Source: Zhongshania sp. R06B22
GTDB taxonomy: Bacteria > Pseudomonadota > Gammaproteobacteria > Pseudomonadales > Spongiibacteraceae
Direction of reading: 5' to 3'
Assembly: GCF_040892595.1 (NCBI RefSeq)
Contig: NZ_JBFRYB010000001.1
Coordinates: forward strand, 1,054,001 to 1,118,000
DNA: 64,000 nucleotides
Below are positions 7,739 to 17,273 of this stretch, piece after piece. A program made the position numbers and the translations under genes. Each line of letters opens with the position of its first letter. Positions within the stretch are counted from its first letter, which is position 1. The notes under the pieces were generated by a model. That model saw nothing but the letters and a program-made list of their open reading frames with translations, ran no database searches and was not told the origin of the DNA.

Positions 7739-8497
7739 TTAAAATCGCTTGACGATATTCAAGCCTTTTTGGCCAAATCTGAGAGTTAGAGTGCCGTCGC
7801 GGCTGCGCTTTAATTCGCTTAAGTCGCGATTTTGGATGTTTAGATTTGCGAGGTTATTACTGGCTTGCTGTCCCCAGGCTCGCTGCGAGTCGCTGGTTTT
7901 TTCTTGAGAAAACTTTCCTGAAATAAATTTCTTCCACAGGCTTTGTTCATTGTCATCTGCGGCGGCATTGCCGCTGGCGGCCATCATACAAGTCGCTATT
8001 GCGGCGGCGCTGATCAGTTTTTTCTGCAGTTGAAGCCATTGTGTCAGGCGAGCTGGCGTGATGACTTGCTGCTCAACTAAGACCTCACCAAGGCGGCGAT
8101 GTTGGCGGCTGTGCTCAGCTAATGCTGAGTCCAGTTGTGCGTGACTGATTTCTCCGCTGTCTAGTAGCAACTGGCCTAAGCTAAGTTGTAAGGCTTGGTT
8201 CATACTGCCATCAGACGTAAGGGCGAGTGTGTGCTTGCTAAGTTTTTCCTGCAGCTTAAGTATGGTGCGCTTTTCTATATCACTTAGTTCGTGACGCTGA
8301 ACAAGCACTTCGCCAAGACGGCGTCGACTCCACCGCTGTGCCTTTAAGGCGTGCTGCAGTGTAGTAGGAGCAATAAAGCCGCCGGCGACTAACAGTTGGC
8401 CAAGTGAAATTGGGTTGGCCCGGATAGAGCCAAGTATTCTAGGGTTTATCAATCTAAGACTCCTATTCCGGAAATGTGTCGGAATGGATAAATTCAC
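7739..8497 (-). CDS. Membrane protein with two tandem MshEN/GspE-N-like domains
   Basis: A 252-residue protein not recognised as a named family. It has two copies of a T2SS GspE N-terminal-like (MshEN) unit: residues 31-86 (SLGQLLVAGGFIAPTTLQHAL then RRRLGEVLVQRHELSD) and residues 106-160 (SLGQLLLDSGEISHAQLDSAL then RRLGEVLVEQQVITPARL). There is no ATPase domain. A hydrophobic segment at 161-180 ending in ASGNAAADD looks like a signal-anchor or an internal signal sequence, followed by a polar 70-residue C-terminal part ending GLNIVKRF. The likely topology is cytoplasmic MshEN pair, one membrane pass and a periplasmic tail. MshEN domains of MshE and relatives bind cyclic di-GMP, so c-di-GMP sensing is possible but unproven. 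Upstream bases 8498-8687 hold its promoter region and the hairpin of the next gene. Confidence 0.7.
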   Translation of the reverse strand: MNLSIPTHFRNRSLRLINPRILGSIRANPISLGQLLVAGGFIAPTTLQHALKAQRWSRRRLGEVLVQRHELSDIEKRTILKLQEKLSKHTLALTSDGSMNQALQLSLGQLLLDSGEISHAQLDSALAEHSRQHRRLGEVLVEQQVITPARLTQWLQLQKKLISAAAIATCMMAASGNAAADDNEQSLWKKFISGKFSQEKTSDSQRAWGQQASNNLANLNIQNRDLSELKRSRDGTLTLRFGQKGLNIVKRF

Positions 8498-8620
8498 ATA
8501 CTGCTATATTGGCTCCATTGCCTAGTAGTATTCAATACGTAAATGGCGCAGATAAAGTGGGGTGTTGACTTGCTTTCGAGGGGCTAACAGTCTAATCGTG
8601 GCGGGTTTTTAACAGTATTA

Positions 8621-8649
8621 AGCAGGCCCGCTTCCTTGCGTGGCCTGCT
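8621..8649 (-). terminator. Hairpin after the TonB-dependent receptor gene
   Basis: A perfect eight-base stem AGCAGGCC/GGCCTGCT with a 13-base loop, 38 bases past the receptor stop codon. Read on the minus strand it is followed only by a weak T-containing stretch, so it may stabilise the 3' end as much as terminate. Confidence 0.55.
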
Positions 8650-8687
8650 GTGGTGGGGTATTCGCGTCAGCGTGCTGACGCTAATAT

Positions 8688-11123
8688 TTAGAAGCGGTAA
8701 GTCACTTCGGCACCATAGGTGCGCGGTGGTCCAGCCAGATAATTGTCGTGACCAAAGCCGGCTTGGAGATTAATCCCGTAGCTATCGTATTCCTTATCCA
8801 TTATGTTTTTAACCCATAAGGATACTGAATAGCTGTCGTCGCTTGAGTGCCAGCTAGTGCGTGCATTGAACAACCAGTATGCACCTTGACGAATTTCGCC
8901 ATAGCCGAATTGGTCGTTATAGGCGCTATACCATTGCTCATCCTGGAAGTTTCCATTCAGGTTGGTGGTCAGATAGCCTGAGTCGGTTTCCCAAATATCA
9001 TAATCCAGCGAGATGCTGTAGTTAAGCTTGGGTGCAGAGATCAGCTCATTACCACTTAAGTCAACACGGTCGTCGGCATCAGCGATGGTCTCGGTATTGG
9101 CTAAGGTCAACTCTGAAAACTCAGTTTGCAAGTAGCCGAGACCAATTTGCAGGGTAAGTTTTTCTGTCAGGCGTGCCCAGAACTCTGCCTCGGCACCGGC
9201 AATTTTTGAGCTACCGGCATTTTCTAGGAAGTTAGAAAAGCCAACTACGTTGATGAACTGCTGGTCTGTATAGTCATAAGAAAACAGGGCGGCGTTTAAA
9301 CGCATACTGTTGTCTAACAGATCGGCTTTGAAACCGACTTCAAAAGCATCGATATACTCTGGTGATGCGTAAGCGGTTTCAATGGGGCGGGCAAGATAGT
9401 ATGCGCCTCCGTTGAAGCTACCACTGCGATAACCGTGACTAGCACTGACGTAGACCATGACATCGTCGTTGATGCGGTAGTCCAAGCCGAGTTTGCCGGT
9501 CCATTCGGCTTCGTCTGCTTCCAGCGCGGGCGCTGAGTCTAGCGTGTAGGGACCGTGTGTGTAGCCAATATTCAGTAGATTCGCTAATAAAGTAGGGTCA
9601 CCGAGAATATCGACTAGTTGTGATTGAGATAGCGGCAGTGAGATATAGGCGTCATCTACGCCGGTATTATTGCCCGGCACATAGGTGCCTCTAGGGCTGC
9701 CGTCGTAACCCACTCGGGAAATATTGAAGTAGCTTTGCTCATTGCCGTCTTTGGTATAGCGCAGACCTAAATCCATACCCAAGCGATCAGTGAAATCAAA
9801 GCGCATTTGGGTGTAAGCCGCCAAGCTGTCTTTTTTGGTTTCCATGCGCTGATCTAACATGCCGTAGTCGAGCAAGAACGGGTACTGCTGGGCAGTATCC
9901 GGTTTAGCAAAGCCAACACGCAGATCTGGTGGGGTGTCGAAAATGTCATAGACGTTGTTCATATACTGATCTTCATATCCATAATAGACGCCGGCGATGA
10001 TGTTAAACATGCCGTCGAATTCAGATGCGAAGCGTAGATCTTGGCTGTAGCCAATTGTGTTAGAGGACCAGGTGATGGTCAGCAAATCATTGGGTGAGCC
10101 ATCGGTATCGGCTTTCTGGTAGTAATCGGCATCATAATAGGATGTCACCGAGGTAATAGAGTAATAATCGCCTGCGAAGGTGACTGTTAAGCCAACGATA
10201 TCGGTGTTAGTAATGAGGGCGCCGACTTCATTGGCCTCGGTTTCATGGAAGTCCAAATTACGACTTTGGCGCGAGTAGGCGTTGTAGTCAGAATTGGGCG
10301 CGCCTATCAGATCGGTTCTACCTTCATTACGGGCAGGTGTGCTCAAGGCATCATTGCCCGATACGGTGTATTTAAGGACCGCATCCCAGGCATCGTTTGG
10401 GGCGAAATGCAGGGCAAGGCGGCCACCTTGGAAATCGGTTTGCGCGCCATTTGCGTCGCGGCCAACAATCTCTACGTAACCTTCATCACGTTTAAAGCTT
10501 ATTGCACCGCGGGCGGCTAAAATGCCATCAATGAGCTGGGTTTCGGCACCGGCTTCAGCAGTCGTTGCGTTGAAACTACCGACACCCAGTTTAATGTAAT
10601 TGCTGGGATCATCATTGAATTGTGGGGTACGGGTGATGATGTTGATGGCACCACCGGTGGTGTTTTTACCGTATAGAGTGCCCTGAGGACCGCGCAGTAC
10701 TTCTAGGCGCTCGATGTCAAAAAAGTTAGCACCGTGACTATAAACTGGAGCGAGATAGGTTTCATCGACATAAACGCCGATGGGGCTCGCTTGGTTGGAG
10801 CTGTAGTCAGACATGCTGACACCGCGAATGGCGAAGATAGGTTGAATATCGCCGTAGGGGCCGCTGACCTGCATATTAGGCACTTGCGCAGAGATGTCGC
10901 TGGCGTTCTCAAAGCCGTATTTGTCCAGCTGGCCGCTGGTCAAGCCGGTAACTGCAACTGGTATATCTTGGGTGCTCTGGCTGCTCTTTTGCGCGGTGAC
11001 CAAGACTTCTTCCAGCATTGGGGCTGCAAAAGCACTGTTTAGAGAGCTGGCAATAGCGAGACAAATACCGGTGTGCAATAAGTGCCGGCGGCTCTTATGC
11101 GGTGACAAGCGACGTTGCTGCAT
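8688..11123 (-). CDS. TonB-dependent outer-membrane receptor
   Basis: The frame extends to 11204, but ATG 11123, preceded by AAGGAAC, starts a protein with a standard signal peptide (ending NSAFA) and is chosen; 811 residues. Next comes a TonB-box-like MLEEVLVTAQK, a plug domain (about residues 30-160, with EVLRGPQGTLYGKNTTGGAINI), and a 22-strand barrel ending in EVTYRF with the C-terminal Phe needed for outer-membrane insertion. This subgroup (QDIPVAVT, IRGVS, NTTGG) is the broad iron/small-hydrophobe receptor class of Sphingomonas/Cellvibrionales type; the ligand is unknown. The AraC regulator just upstream on the same strand and the divergent SMP-30-like gene suggest one uptake and breakdown locus. 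Confidence 0.92.
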   Translation of the reverse strand: MQQRRLSPHKSRRHLLHTGICLAIASSLNSAFAAPMLEEVLVTAQKSSQSTQDIPVAVTGLTSGQLDKYGFENASDISAQVPNMQVSGPYGDIQPIFAIRGVSMSDYSSNQASPIGVYVDETYLAPVYSHGANFFDIERLEVLRGPQGTLYGKNTTGGAINIITRTPQFNDDPSNYIKLGVGSFNATTAEAGAETQLIDGILAARGAISFKRDEGYVEIVGRDANGAQTDFQGGRLALHFAPNDAWDAVLKYTVSGNDALSTPARNEGRTDLIGAPNSDYNAYSRQSRNLDFHETEANEVGALITNTDIVGLTVTFAGDYYSITSVTSYYDADYYQKADTDGSPNDLLTITWSSNTIGYSQDLRFASEFDGMFNIIAGVYYGYEDQYMNNVYDIFDTPPDLRVGFAKPDTAQQYPFLLDYGMLDQRMETKKDSLAAYTQMRFDFTDRLGMDLGLRYTKDGNEQSYFNISRVGYDGSPRGTYVPGNNTGVDDAYISLPLSQSQLVDILGDPTLLANLLNIGYTHGPYTLDSAPALEADEAEWTGKLGLDYRINDDVMVYVSASHGYRSGSFNGGAYYLARPIETAYASPEYIDAFEVGFKADLLDNSMRLNAALFSYDYTDQQFINVVGFSNFLENAGSSKIAGAEAEFWARLTEKLTLQIGLGYLQTEFSELTLANTETIADADDRVDLSGNELISAPKLNYSISLDYDIWETDSGYLTTNLNGNFQDEQWYSAYNDQFGYGEIRQGAYWLFNARTSWHSSDDSYSVSLWVKNIMDKEYDSYGINLQAGFGHDNYLAGPPRTYGAEVTYRF

Positions 11124-11316
11124 GGACTGTTCCTTCAAAGTGGTAATCGGCGGATATTGTTTAATAATTTTTGAGCGTGCGATGATGCCGAAACTCTTAC
11201 GCATTAAATTGTCATTTGGCGACCCATTTTTATCTTTTGATGACTTTTGGGTCAGCTATTATTCACGTTTGTATAATCTGTGTCGTCTATATAGCGATAG
11301 CTAGATGGCAGGTAGA

Positions 11317-12342
11317 TCATATTTCTCGTTTTACTATTGTTTGCAGTGACTTTCGATATGCATTGGGCGTGACGCCAAACCAGCGTTTGGCTGCTCGGTT
11401 GAATGAGCTTTGTTCTTGGTACCCCAATAAGCCTGCAATTTGAGCCATTGGCATGCCATGCTCGGCGAGAAAGTTTTGTGCATCGTGCCTGCGTATTTCG
11501 TCTACCATTTCCTCAAAGATATGGTCTTCGTCCTTTAGCCGGCGCTGGAGGGTGCGCTGGTGCATAAATAATTCCTTTGCGACGGTTTTAATATTACAGC
11601 ACTGGGCAGGTAGTAAGCGGCTAATTATAAATTTGGTTTGTTCAATAAAGGTGACGGGTGAGGTACTGCCTTTTTTTATGACGTAGCTGGCGATAATGTC
11701 GCGCTGGAAAGAATCCGCTGTGCGAATTGGGAAGTCAAATTGTTCTGGCGTCAATACTAGGGCATTGCACTCCTGATTGAAGAGCACCGGACAGCCGAAG
11801 TGGCGATTATAGGTTTTTGCATCCATTATTCTGCTGTGCCGAAAAAGTATCGCTTCGGGTTTTTTGCGATTTTCAGTGAGCATGGCATGGACGTTTGCCA
11901 TTAGTCCGACTGACATCTCGGTGGTTTGGTGGCGATAAGGATAGTCATCTACATTGATATCGAGCATGAGGCGTGGGAAGTTGGGTGCTGAGGTGTCGTC
12001 TAGTGACAGGGTGATAGCTGGACTGTGATGAGCGATATAGCGGGTAATACAAAACAGGGCGTCGCGAACCGTATTTGACGCGCGCGCCATAATGGCAATA
12101 GGGCCAAGGGTTTCTAAATTTTGTTTTCTAGATAAGCGTAAACCAAGGTCGGGGCACTCTAGTATGTCCGCGCTGGTTTCAAGCAGTTGCATCACACTAT
12201 GGAAAAATATCAGATAGTCGAGATCGTTGAGTCTCTCGGGGTCAATATTGAATTGCCGCAACAAGGGCTCGGGATCTGCGTTTAGCTCTTGCACTAGTTC
12301 TGGGAAGCCGCTTAGAGCCGAAGATCGTACGAGTGGGCGCAT
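11317..12342 (-). CDS. AraC-family transcriptional regulator
   Basis: A 341-residue protein. The N-terminal two-thirds (about residues 20-210) match the arabinose-binding-like AraC N-domain of the OruR/ArgR-like group (SGFPELVQELNADPEPLL, then LGLRLSRKQ, LGPIAIMARAS). The C-terminal 100 residues carry the double helix-turn-helix: CNIKTVAKELFMHQRTLQRRL and MAQIAGLLGYQEQSSFNRAAKRWFGVTPNAYR. It binds DNA and is expected to sense a small ligand. It lies 193 bases upstream of the TonB receptor on the same strand and is divergent from the SMP-30-like gene, making both plausible targets. Confidence 0.92.
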   Translation of the reverse strand: MRPLVRSSALSGFPELVQELNADPEPLLRQFNIDPERLNDLDYLIFFHSVMQLLETSADILECPDLGLRLSRKQNLETLGPIAIMARASNTVRDALFCITRYIAHHSPAITLSLDDTSAPNFPRLMLDINVDDYPYRHQTTEMSVGLMANVHAMLTENRKKPEAILFRHSRIMDAKTYNRHFGCPVLFNQECNALVLTPEQFDFPIRTADSFQRDIIASYVIKKGSTSPVTFIEQTKFIISRLLPAQCCNIKTVAKELFMHQRTLQRRLKDEDHIFEEMVDEIRRHDAQNFLAEHGMPMAQIAGLLGYQEQSSFNRAAKRWFGVTPNAYRKSLQTIVKREI

Positions 12343-12382
12343 AGGTTTACATCCATAATAAATACTAGCATGCTGTCGTCAA

Positions 12383-12399
12383 ATGCTAAAATTTAGCAT
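12383..12399. promoter_or_regulatory. Perfect palindrome ATGCTAAA-A-TTTAGCAT (putative operator)
   Basis: A perfect 8-1-8 inverted repeat lies in the 158-base gap between the AraC gene (minus) and the SMP-30-like gene (plus), about 40 bases upstream of the AraC start. Full dyad symmetry fits a homodimeric regulator of the TetR or LysR type more than an AraC monomer pair, which usually binds direct repeats. Confidence 0.5.
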
Positions 12400-12500
12400 A
12401 GCGGCATATCGCTCATAGCGCTAGTCGTTTTGACGGCGTCATCAGGCGTGTGTTTCGGCGGGTCGATAGCATAAAAAAATAACACAGCGAGTAGCATGTA

Positions 12501-13592
12501 ATGGGACGTTTTTTAGGTTGGGCCAGCATTGTAATTCTAATTTTAGCCACTGCTATATTGGCTCTATATATCCGTTCACCCATTGAGCCCATAGTATTTG
12601 ATCCTCCAAAAAGCGGATCGTTGACTGGAGAATTTGCCGCCAATGAACGTTTAGCTGGGTTGGCCATTTACATGCAAAATCGCGGGACTGGACCCGAAGA
12701 TATTGTAAAAGGGCCTGCTGGCTACTTTTATACGGGCTATCAAGATGGCCGAATTGTCCGTTTTTCGGTGAGTGAGGGGCGAGTTGTTGAGGGCTCCATT
12801 CGGGCGTTTGTTAATACCGGTGGTCGACCTCTGGGTATGCAATTTGATGGTGCAGGGAATTTAATTGTTGCCGATGCTTTCAAGGGCTTGTTGTCAGTAT
12901 CACCCAGCGGTGAAATATCTACTCTTGTTGATTATGCTGATGATTCGACTCTGCGCTTTATTGACGATGTTGATATCGCCGATGATGGCACCATTTGGTT
13001 TAGCGATGCCTCGGGCCGCTTTGGTTTACATGATTATATCTACGATATAGTAGAGGCTAGTGCAACGGGGCGTCTGCTTAGCTACACCCCCGCTAGTGGG
13101 CAAAATAAAGTGCACTTAAGCGGACTTTATTTTGCTAACGGGGTGGCTCTTGGGCCTGAAGATAGTTGGGTGTTAGTCAACGAGACAGGTGCGTCGCGGG
13201 TCACGCGTTTGTGGCTTAAGGGGCCAAAGGCCGGTGTAAAAGATACCTTTATAGATGGCTTGCCCGGTATGCCGGATAATATTACTTTTAATGGCGTAGA
13301 TACTTTTTGGCTGGCGATGCCGGCGCTGCGCAGTAGTGAAATGGATGCGCTGGCGTCCTATCCTTTTATACGTAAGTTATTGGGTGGGTTGCCGTCATCC
13401 CTGTTGGTGCCCAAGAGTCAGCTTGGCTTTGCCTTAGGCTTGGATTTGAACGGCAAAGTCACATTCAATTTGCAGTCGCACAGTGGTATTTACCACACCG
13501 TGACCAGCGTAAATGAATACGACGGCTATATCTGGCTGGGAAGCTTGGCAATGCCTTCCGTTGCGGCGTTGCCCTTGCCTGTCACTCAGTAA
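12501..13592 (+). CDS. SMP-30/gluconolactonase/strictosidine-synthase-like beta-propeller lactonase
   Basis: A 363-residue protein with an N-terminal membrane anchor (about residues 5-25) and a six-bladed propeller. Family landmarks are GTGPEDIVKGPAGYFYTGYQDG (metal-ligand Glu of the first blade), DDVDIADDGTIWFSDAS, LSGLYFANGVALGPED (the Asn-containing metal motif) and GLPGMPDNITFNG. The best match in layout is the membrane-anchored strictosidine-synthase-like/APMAP branch. These enzymes hydrolyse lactones or esters, with a divalent metal; the anchored form should face the periplasm. It is divergent from the AraC gene and ends at a hairpin shared with fghA. Confidence 0.87.
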   Translation: MGRFLGWASIVILILATAILALYIRSPIEPIVFDPPKSGSLTGEFAANERLAGLAIYMQNRGTGPEDIVKGPAGYFYTGYQDGRIVRFSVSEGRVVEGSIRAFVNTGGRPLGMQFDGAGNLIVADAFKGLLSVSPSGEISTLVDYADDSTLRFIDDVDIADDGTIWFSDASGRFGLHDYIYDIVEASATGRLLSYTPASGQNKVHLSGLYFANGVALGPEDSWVLVNETGASRVTRLWLKGPKAGVKDTFIDGLPGMPDNITFNGVDTFWLAMPALRSSEMDALASYPFIRKLLGGLPSSLLVPKSQLGFALGLDLNGKVTFNLQSHSGIYHTVTSVNEYDGYIWLGSLAMPSVAALPLPVTQ

Positions 13593-13605
13593 TTGGCTTA
13601 TCAGT

Positions 13606-13627
13606 GTGCCGGCGCAGGGGCCGGCAC
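13606..13627. terminator. Hairpin between convergent lactonase and fghA genes
   Basis: A perfect eight-base stem GTGCCGGC/GCCGGCAC with a six-base loop in the 47-base gap between convergent genes. No strong T-tract, but position and stem strength fit a bidirectional terminator. Confidence 0.6.
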
Positions 13628-13639
13628 ATTATTCCTAGC

Positions 13640-14479
13640 TTAAGTCTGTAAGTGCGCCGCATGAAAGCGCAGGTGCTCTTCAATAAAACTGGCGATAAAA
13701 TAGTAGCTGTGGTCATAGCCGTCGTGGCTGTTTAGCTCTAGGGGGTAGCCACTGACTTTGGCTGCTGCGGAAAGAGACTCTGGTTTTAATTGTTCTTCCA
13801 AAAATGGATCGGCATTGCCTTGCTCAACTCTGGCGGGAATAAATTGGCGGGCCATGCGCATCAGTTCGCTAGCGTCGTGTTCCAGCCACTGGGTTTTATC
13901 GTCTCCCAAATATTGGGTGAATACCTTTTGCCCCCAGGGGCAATTAATCGGGTTGCTGATGGGGCTGAATGCGGACACTGACCGGTAACGCAGAGGATTT
14001 TTCAGCGCAATCGTCAGTGCGCCGTGACCACCCATTGAGTGGCCTGAAATTGAACGCATAGCGGATATCGGAAAGCTGGCTTCTATCAGCTCGGGTAATT
14101 CTTTCACAATGTAATCATACATTTGGTAATGACGATTCCACGGCGCTTGGGTGGCGTTGATATAGAAGCCAGCACCCTTGCCTAGGTCGTAAGCGTCATC
14201 GTCGGCAACATCATCACCGCGGGGGCCGGTGTCGGGTGCAATGATTGCGATACCCAATTCTGCTGCTATGCGCTGCACGCCGCTTTTTTGCATAAAATTT
14301 TCGTCGGTACAGGTGAGGCCTGAAAGCCAGTATAAGGCGGGCACAGCTTCACCTGCTGAGGCCTGCGGAGGCAGGTAAATAGCAAAACGCATATCGCAGT
14401 TCAGCACTTTGGAGCGGTGAGTATATTGTTTGTGCCAGCCGCCAAAGCTCTTATTACTACTAATATTTTCAATACTCAT
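13640..14479 (-). CDS. fghA: S-formylglutathione hydrolase
   Basis: A 279-residue esterase-D family protein, full length. Visible are SGLTCTDENFMQKSG, the GHSMGGHGAL nucleophile elbow with catalytic S148, and the C-terminal HDGYDHSYYFIASF with the catalytic His. It hydrolyses S-formylglutathione to formate and glutathione in the cytoplasm, the second step of formaldehyde detoxification. The gene follows the alcohol dehydrogenase gene for the first step by 52 bases on the same strand, which makes the assignment firm. Confidence 0.95.
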   Translation of the reverse strand: MSIENISSNKSFGGWHKQYTHRSKVLNCDMRFAIYLPPQASAGEAVPALYWLSGLTCTDENFMQKSGVQRIAAELGIAIIAPDTGPRGDDVADDDAYDLGKGAGFYINATQAPWNRHYQMYDYIVKELPELIEASFPISAMRSISGHSMGGHGALTIALKNPLRYRSVSAFSPISNPINCPWGQKVFTQYLGDDKTQWLEHDASELMRMARQFIPARVEQGNADPFLEEQLKPESLSAAAKVSGYPLELNSHDGYDHSYYFIASFIEEHLRFHAAHLQT

Positions 14480-14531
14480 AGGTTCTTACATTGCCCCTTG
14501 GGGGCAATGTCCTTTTAGTGATGGCTAAGAT

Positions 14532-15735
<1,204 letters not shown>

Positions 15736-15777
15736 TAATGCTCGTAATATACAAAAGACTTTTACTGGGTGGTAATA

Positions 15778-16653
15778 ATGGCGGCTTGGGACGGAGTAAG
15801 CGAGTTTGTCGCGGTGGCAGAAACCGCGAGTTTTACGGCGGCGGCAAAACGTCTTCGTCTCTCTGTGGCGCAGATTAGCCGCCAAGTGGCAGGTCTAGAG
15901 GCGCGTCTCCAGGTTAAATTATTTTATCGCACTACCCGCAGGGTCACGCTGACCGAAGCCGGTGGCGTTTATTATCGTCACTGCAGCCATGCCCTCGAGG
16001 GTTTGGATGATGCGGAAAGAGCGGTATCCGACCTCCAAGCCACCCCCCAAGGTAAAATAAAGTTAACCGCGCCGATTACTTTTGGTGAGGAGCGGGTGAT
16101 GCCGCTGATCAATGACTTTATGGTGCTCCACCCCCAGTTAGAGCTTGAGTGTCAATTATCAAACCAGTTAGTGGATATCTTGGCCGACGGCTATGACCTG
16201 GCTATTCGCCTCGGCCATCTGCAAGACTCAAGTATGATTGCCCGCAAGCTGTCGGGTCGCCGACGCTATGTTTGTGCGTCACCCGACTATATCGATCGTT
16301 TTGGCGCGCCGCATACCTTGTCTGAACTTGAGCAACATCACTGTTTGGTCGGCGGAGCGGGTTATTGGCGTTTCATAGAGGCTCATAAAACACGAAGTGT
16401 CAAAGTGTCGGGTCGTATGCAGTGTAACAGTGCTTATGCTCTCGTCGATGCCGCTCTCAAGGGCTTGGGGCTTATTCAGGTGCCAGATTACTATGTGCAA
16501 GACTACATTCAGCAGGGACGTTTGCTAACGGTATTGGATCCCTATTGCGAGCCGGAAGAGGGTATTTGGGCCTTGTATCCCTTTAATCGACAGCTGTCGC
16601 CTAAGATTAAAATGTTGGTGGCGTATTTGGCCGAGCATATGGCGGGGGTGTGA
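15778..16653 (+). CDS. LysR-family transcriptional regulator
   Basis: The frame can open at GTG 15769, but ATG 15778 with GGTGG six bases upstream is preferred; 291 residues. The N-terminal winged helix-turn-helix is clear (FVAVAETASFTAAAKRLRLS, QISRQVAGLEARL, KLFYRTTRRVTLTEAG), followed by a LysR substrate-binding domain (about residues 90-285). It resembles the DsdC/PA0477-like subgroup often found beside formaldehyde or oxidoreductase genes. The divergent placement and the T-N11-A dyad suggest that it controls frmA-fghA and itself. Confidence 0.93.
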   Translation: MAAWDGVSEFVAVAETASFTAAAKRLRLSVAQISRQVAGLEARLQVKLFYRTTRRVTLTEAGGVYYRHCSHALEGLDDAERAVSDLQATPQGKIKLTAPITFGEERVMPLINDFMVLHPQLELECQLSNQLVDILADGYDLAIRLGHLQDSSMIARKLSGRRRYVCASPDYIDRFGAPHTLSELEQHHCLVGGAGYWRFIEAHKTRSVKVSGRMQCNSAYALVDAALKGLGLIQVPDYYVQDYIQQGRLLTVLDPYCEPEEGIWALYPFNRQLSPKIKMLVAYLAEHMAGV

Positions 16654-16691
16654 ATCTGCTGTTTTACGTTAGGGGTGCTTATCCCAACACC

Positions 16692-16755
16692 GGGACGCCT
16701 CTGTATGCTGAGCTTGGCAGGTTGCCTCTATCACGCTGGTGAATAAAGGCGTCCT
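16692..16755. repeat. Inverted repeat with nine-base arms between convergent genes
   Basis: GGGACGCCT at 16692-16700 pairs with AGGCGTCCT at 16747-16755 (one G-U end pair) across a 46-base loop, spanning the gap after the LysR gene and before the SnoaL-like gene. It may act as a convergent-end structure; no T-tract is present. Confidence 0.35.
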
Positions 16756-16768
16756 AGGTTGATATTCT

Positions 16769-17152
16769 TTATGCGCTCTCTAGCATCTCACGCATTTTTT
16801 CTTTAATCAGATTAATGGCTTTATACGGACGCAGCATAACCTTGAAATCGATAATCTTACCGTCTTGATCCCAGCTGATCATATCTACGCCATTGACCTC
16901 TATACCATCGATGTTGACCATGAATTCCAAAATAGTATTGTTGTCATCGGCGACCTCACGTACGTAGTGGAAGCTGTCGTTGAGCAGCACGTGGAACGCG
17001 GCGCTGAGGTACATTTTAGTGATGTCTTTGCCGACCTGCGGGGTGTGTACCACTGGCGAGTGAAATGTGGCATCGGCGGCGAGGATGTCGTCGAGTTTGG
17101 CGATATCTCGTGAGGTGATGACGTGATGCCAGTCGGCGAGGTGATTAGTCAT
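16769..17152 (-). CDS. SnoaL/NTF2-like protein
   Basis: A 127-residue protein with the NTF2-like layout: an N-terminal helix (LADWHHVITSRDIAKLDDIL), then ATFHSPVVHTPQVGKD and the strands VREVADDNNTILEFMVNIDGIEVNGVDMISWDQDGKIIDFKVMLRPYKA. This is the SnoaL-like nuclear-transport-factor-2 fold, used by polyketide cyclases, ketosteroid isomerases and many small-molecule enzymes or binding proteins. The strand containing VDMISWDQDGKIIDF is typical of the nuclear transport factor 2 family proteins found in hydrophobic-compound catabolic clusters. The SDR gene upstream on the same strand (121 bases) supports a catabolic role; the substrate is unknown. Confidence 0.82.
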   Translation of the reverse strand: MTNHLADWHHVITSRDIAKLDDILAADATFHSPVVHTPQVGKDITKMYLSAAFHVLLNDSFHYVREVADDNNTILEFMVNIDGIEVNGVDMISWDQDGKIIDFKVMLRPYKAINLIKEKMREMLESA

Positions 17153-17273
17153 TTAGGCTTCTCTGTTAGATTTTTATTGGGCAATCTTAGCAGAGATTGG
17201 GGCGATGTTTGTAGTCTTACATAAATTGAGTATGCGGGGCTTATCAGGTCGAATTTGCCCCGCAATACATGCT

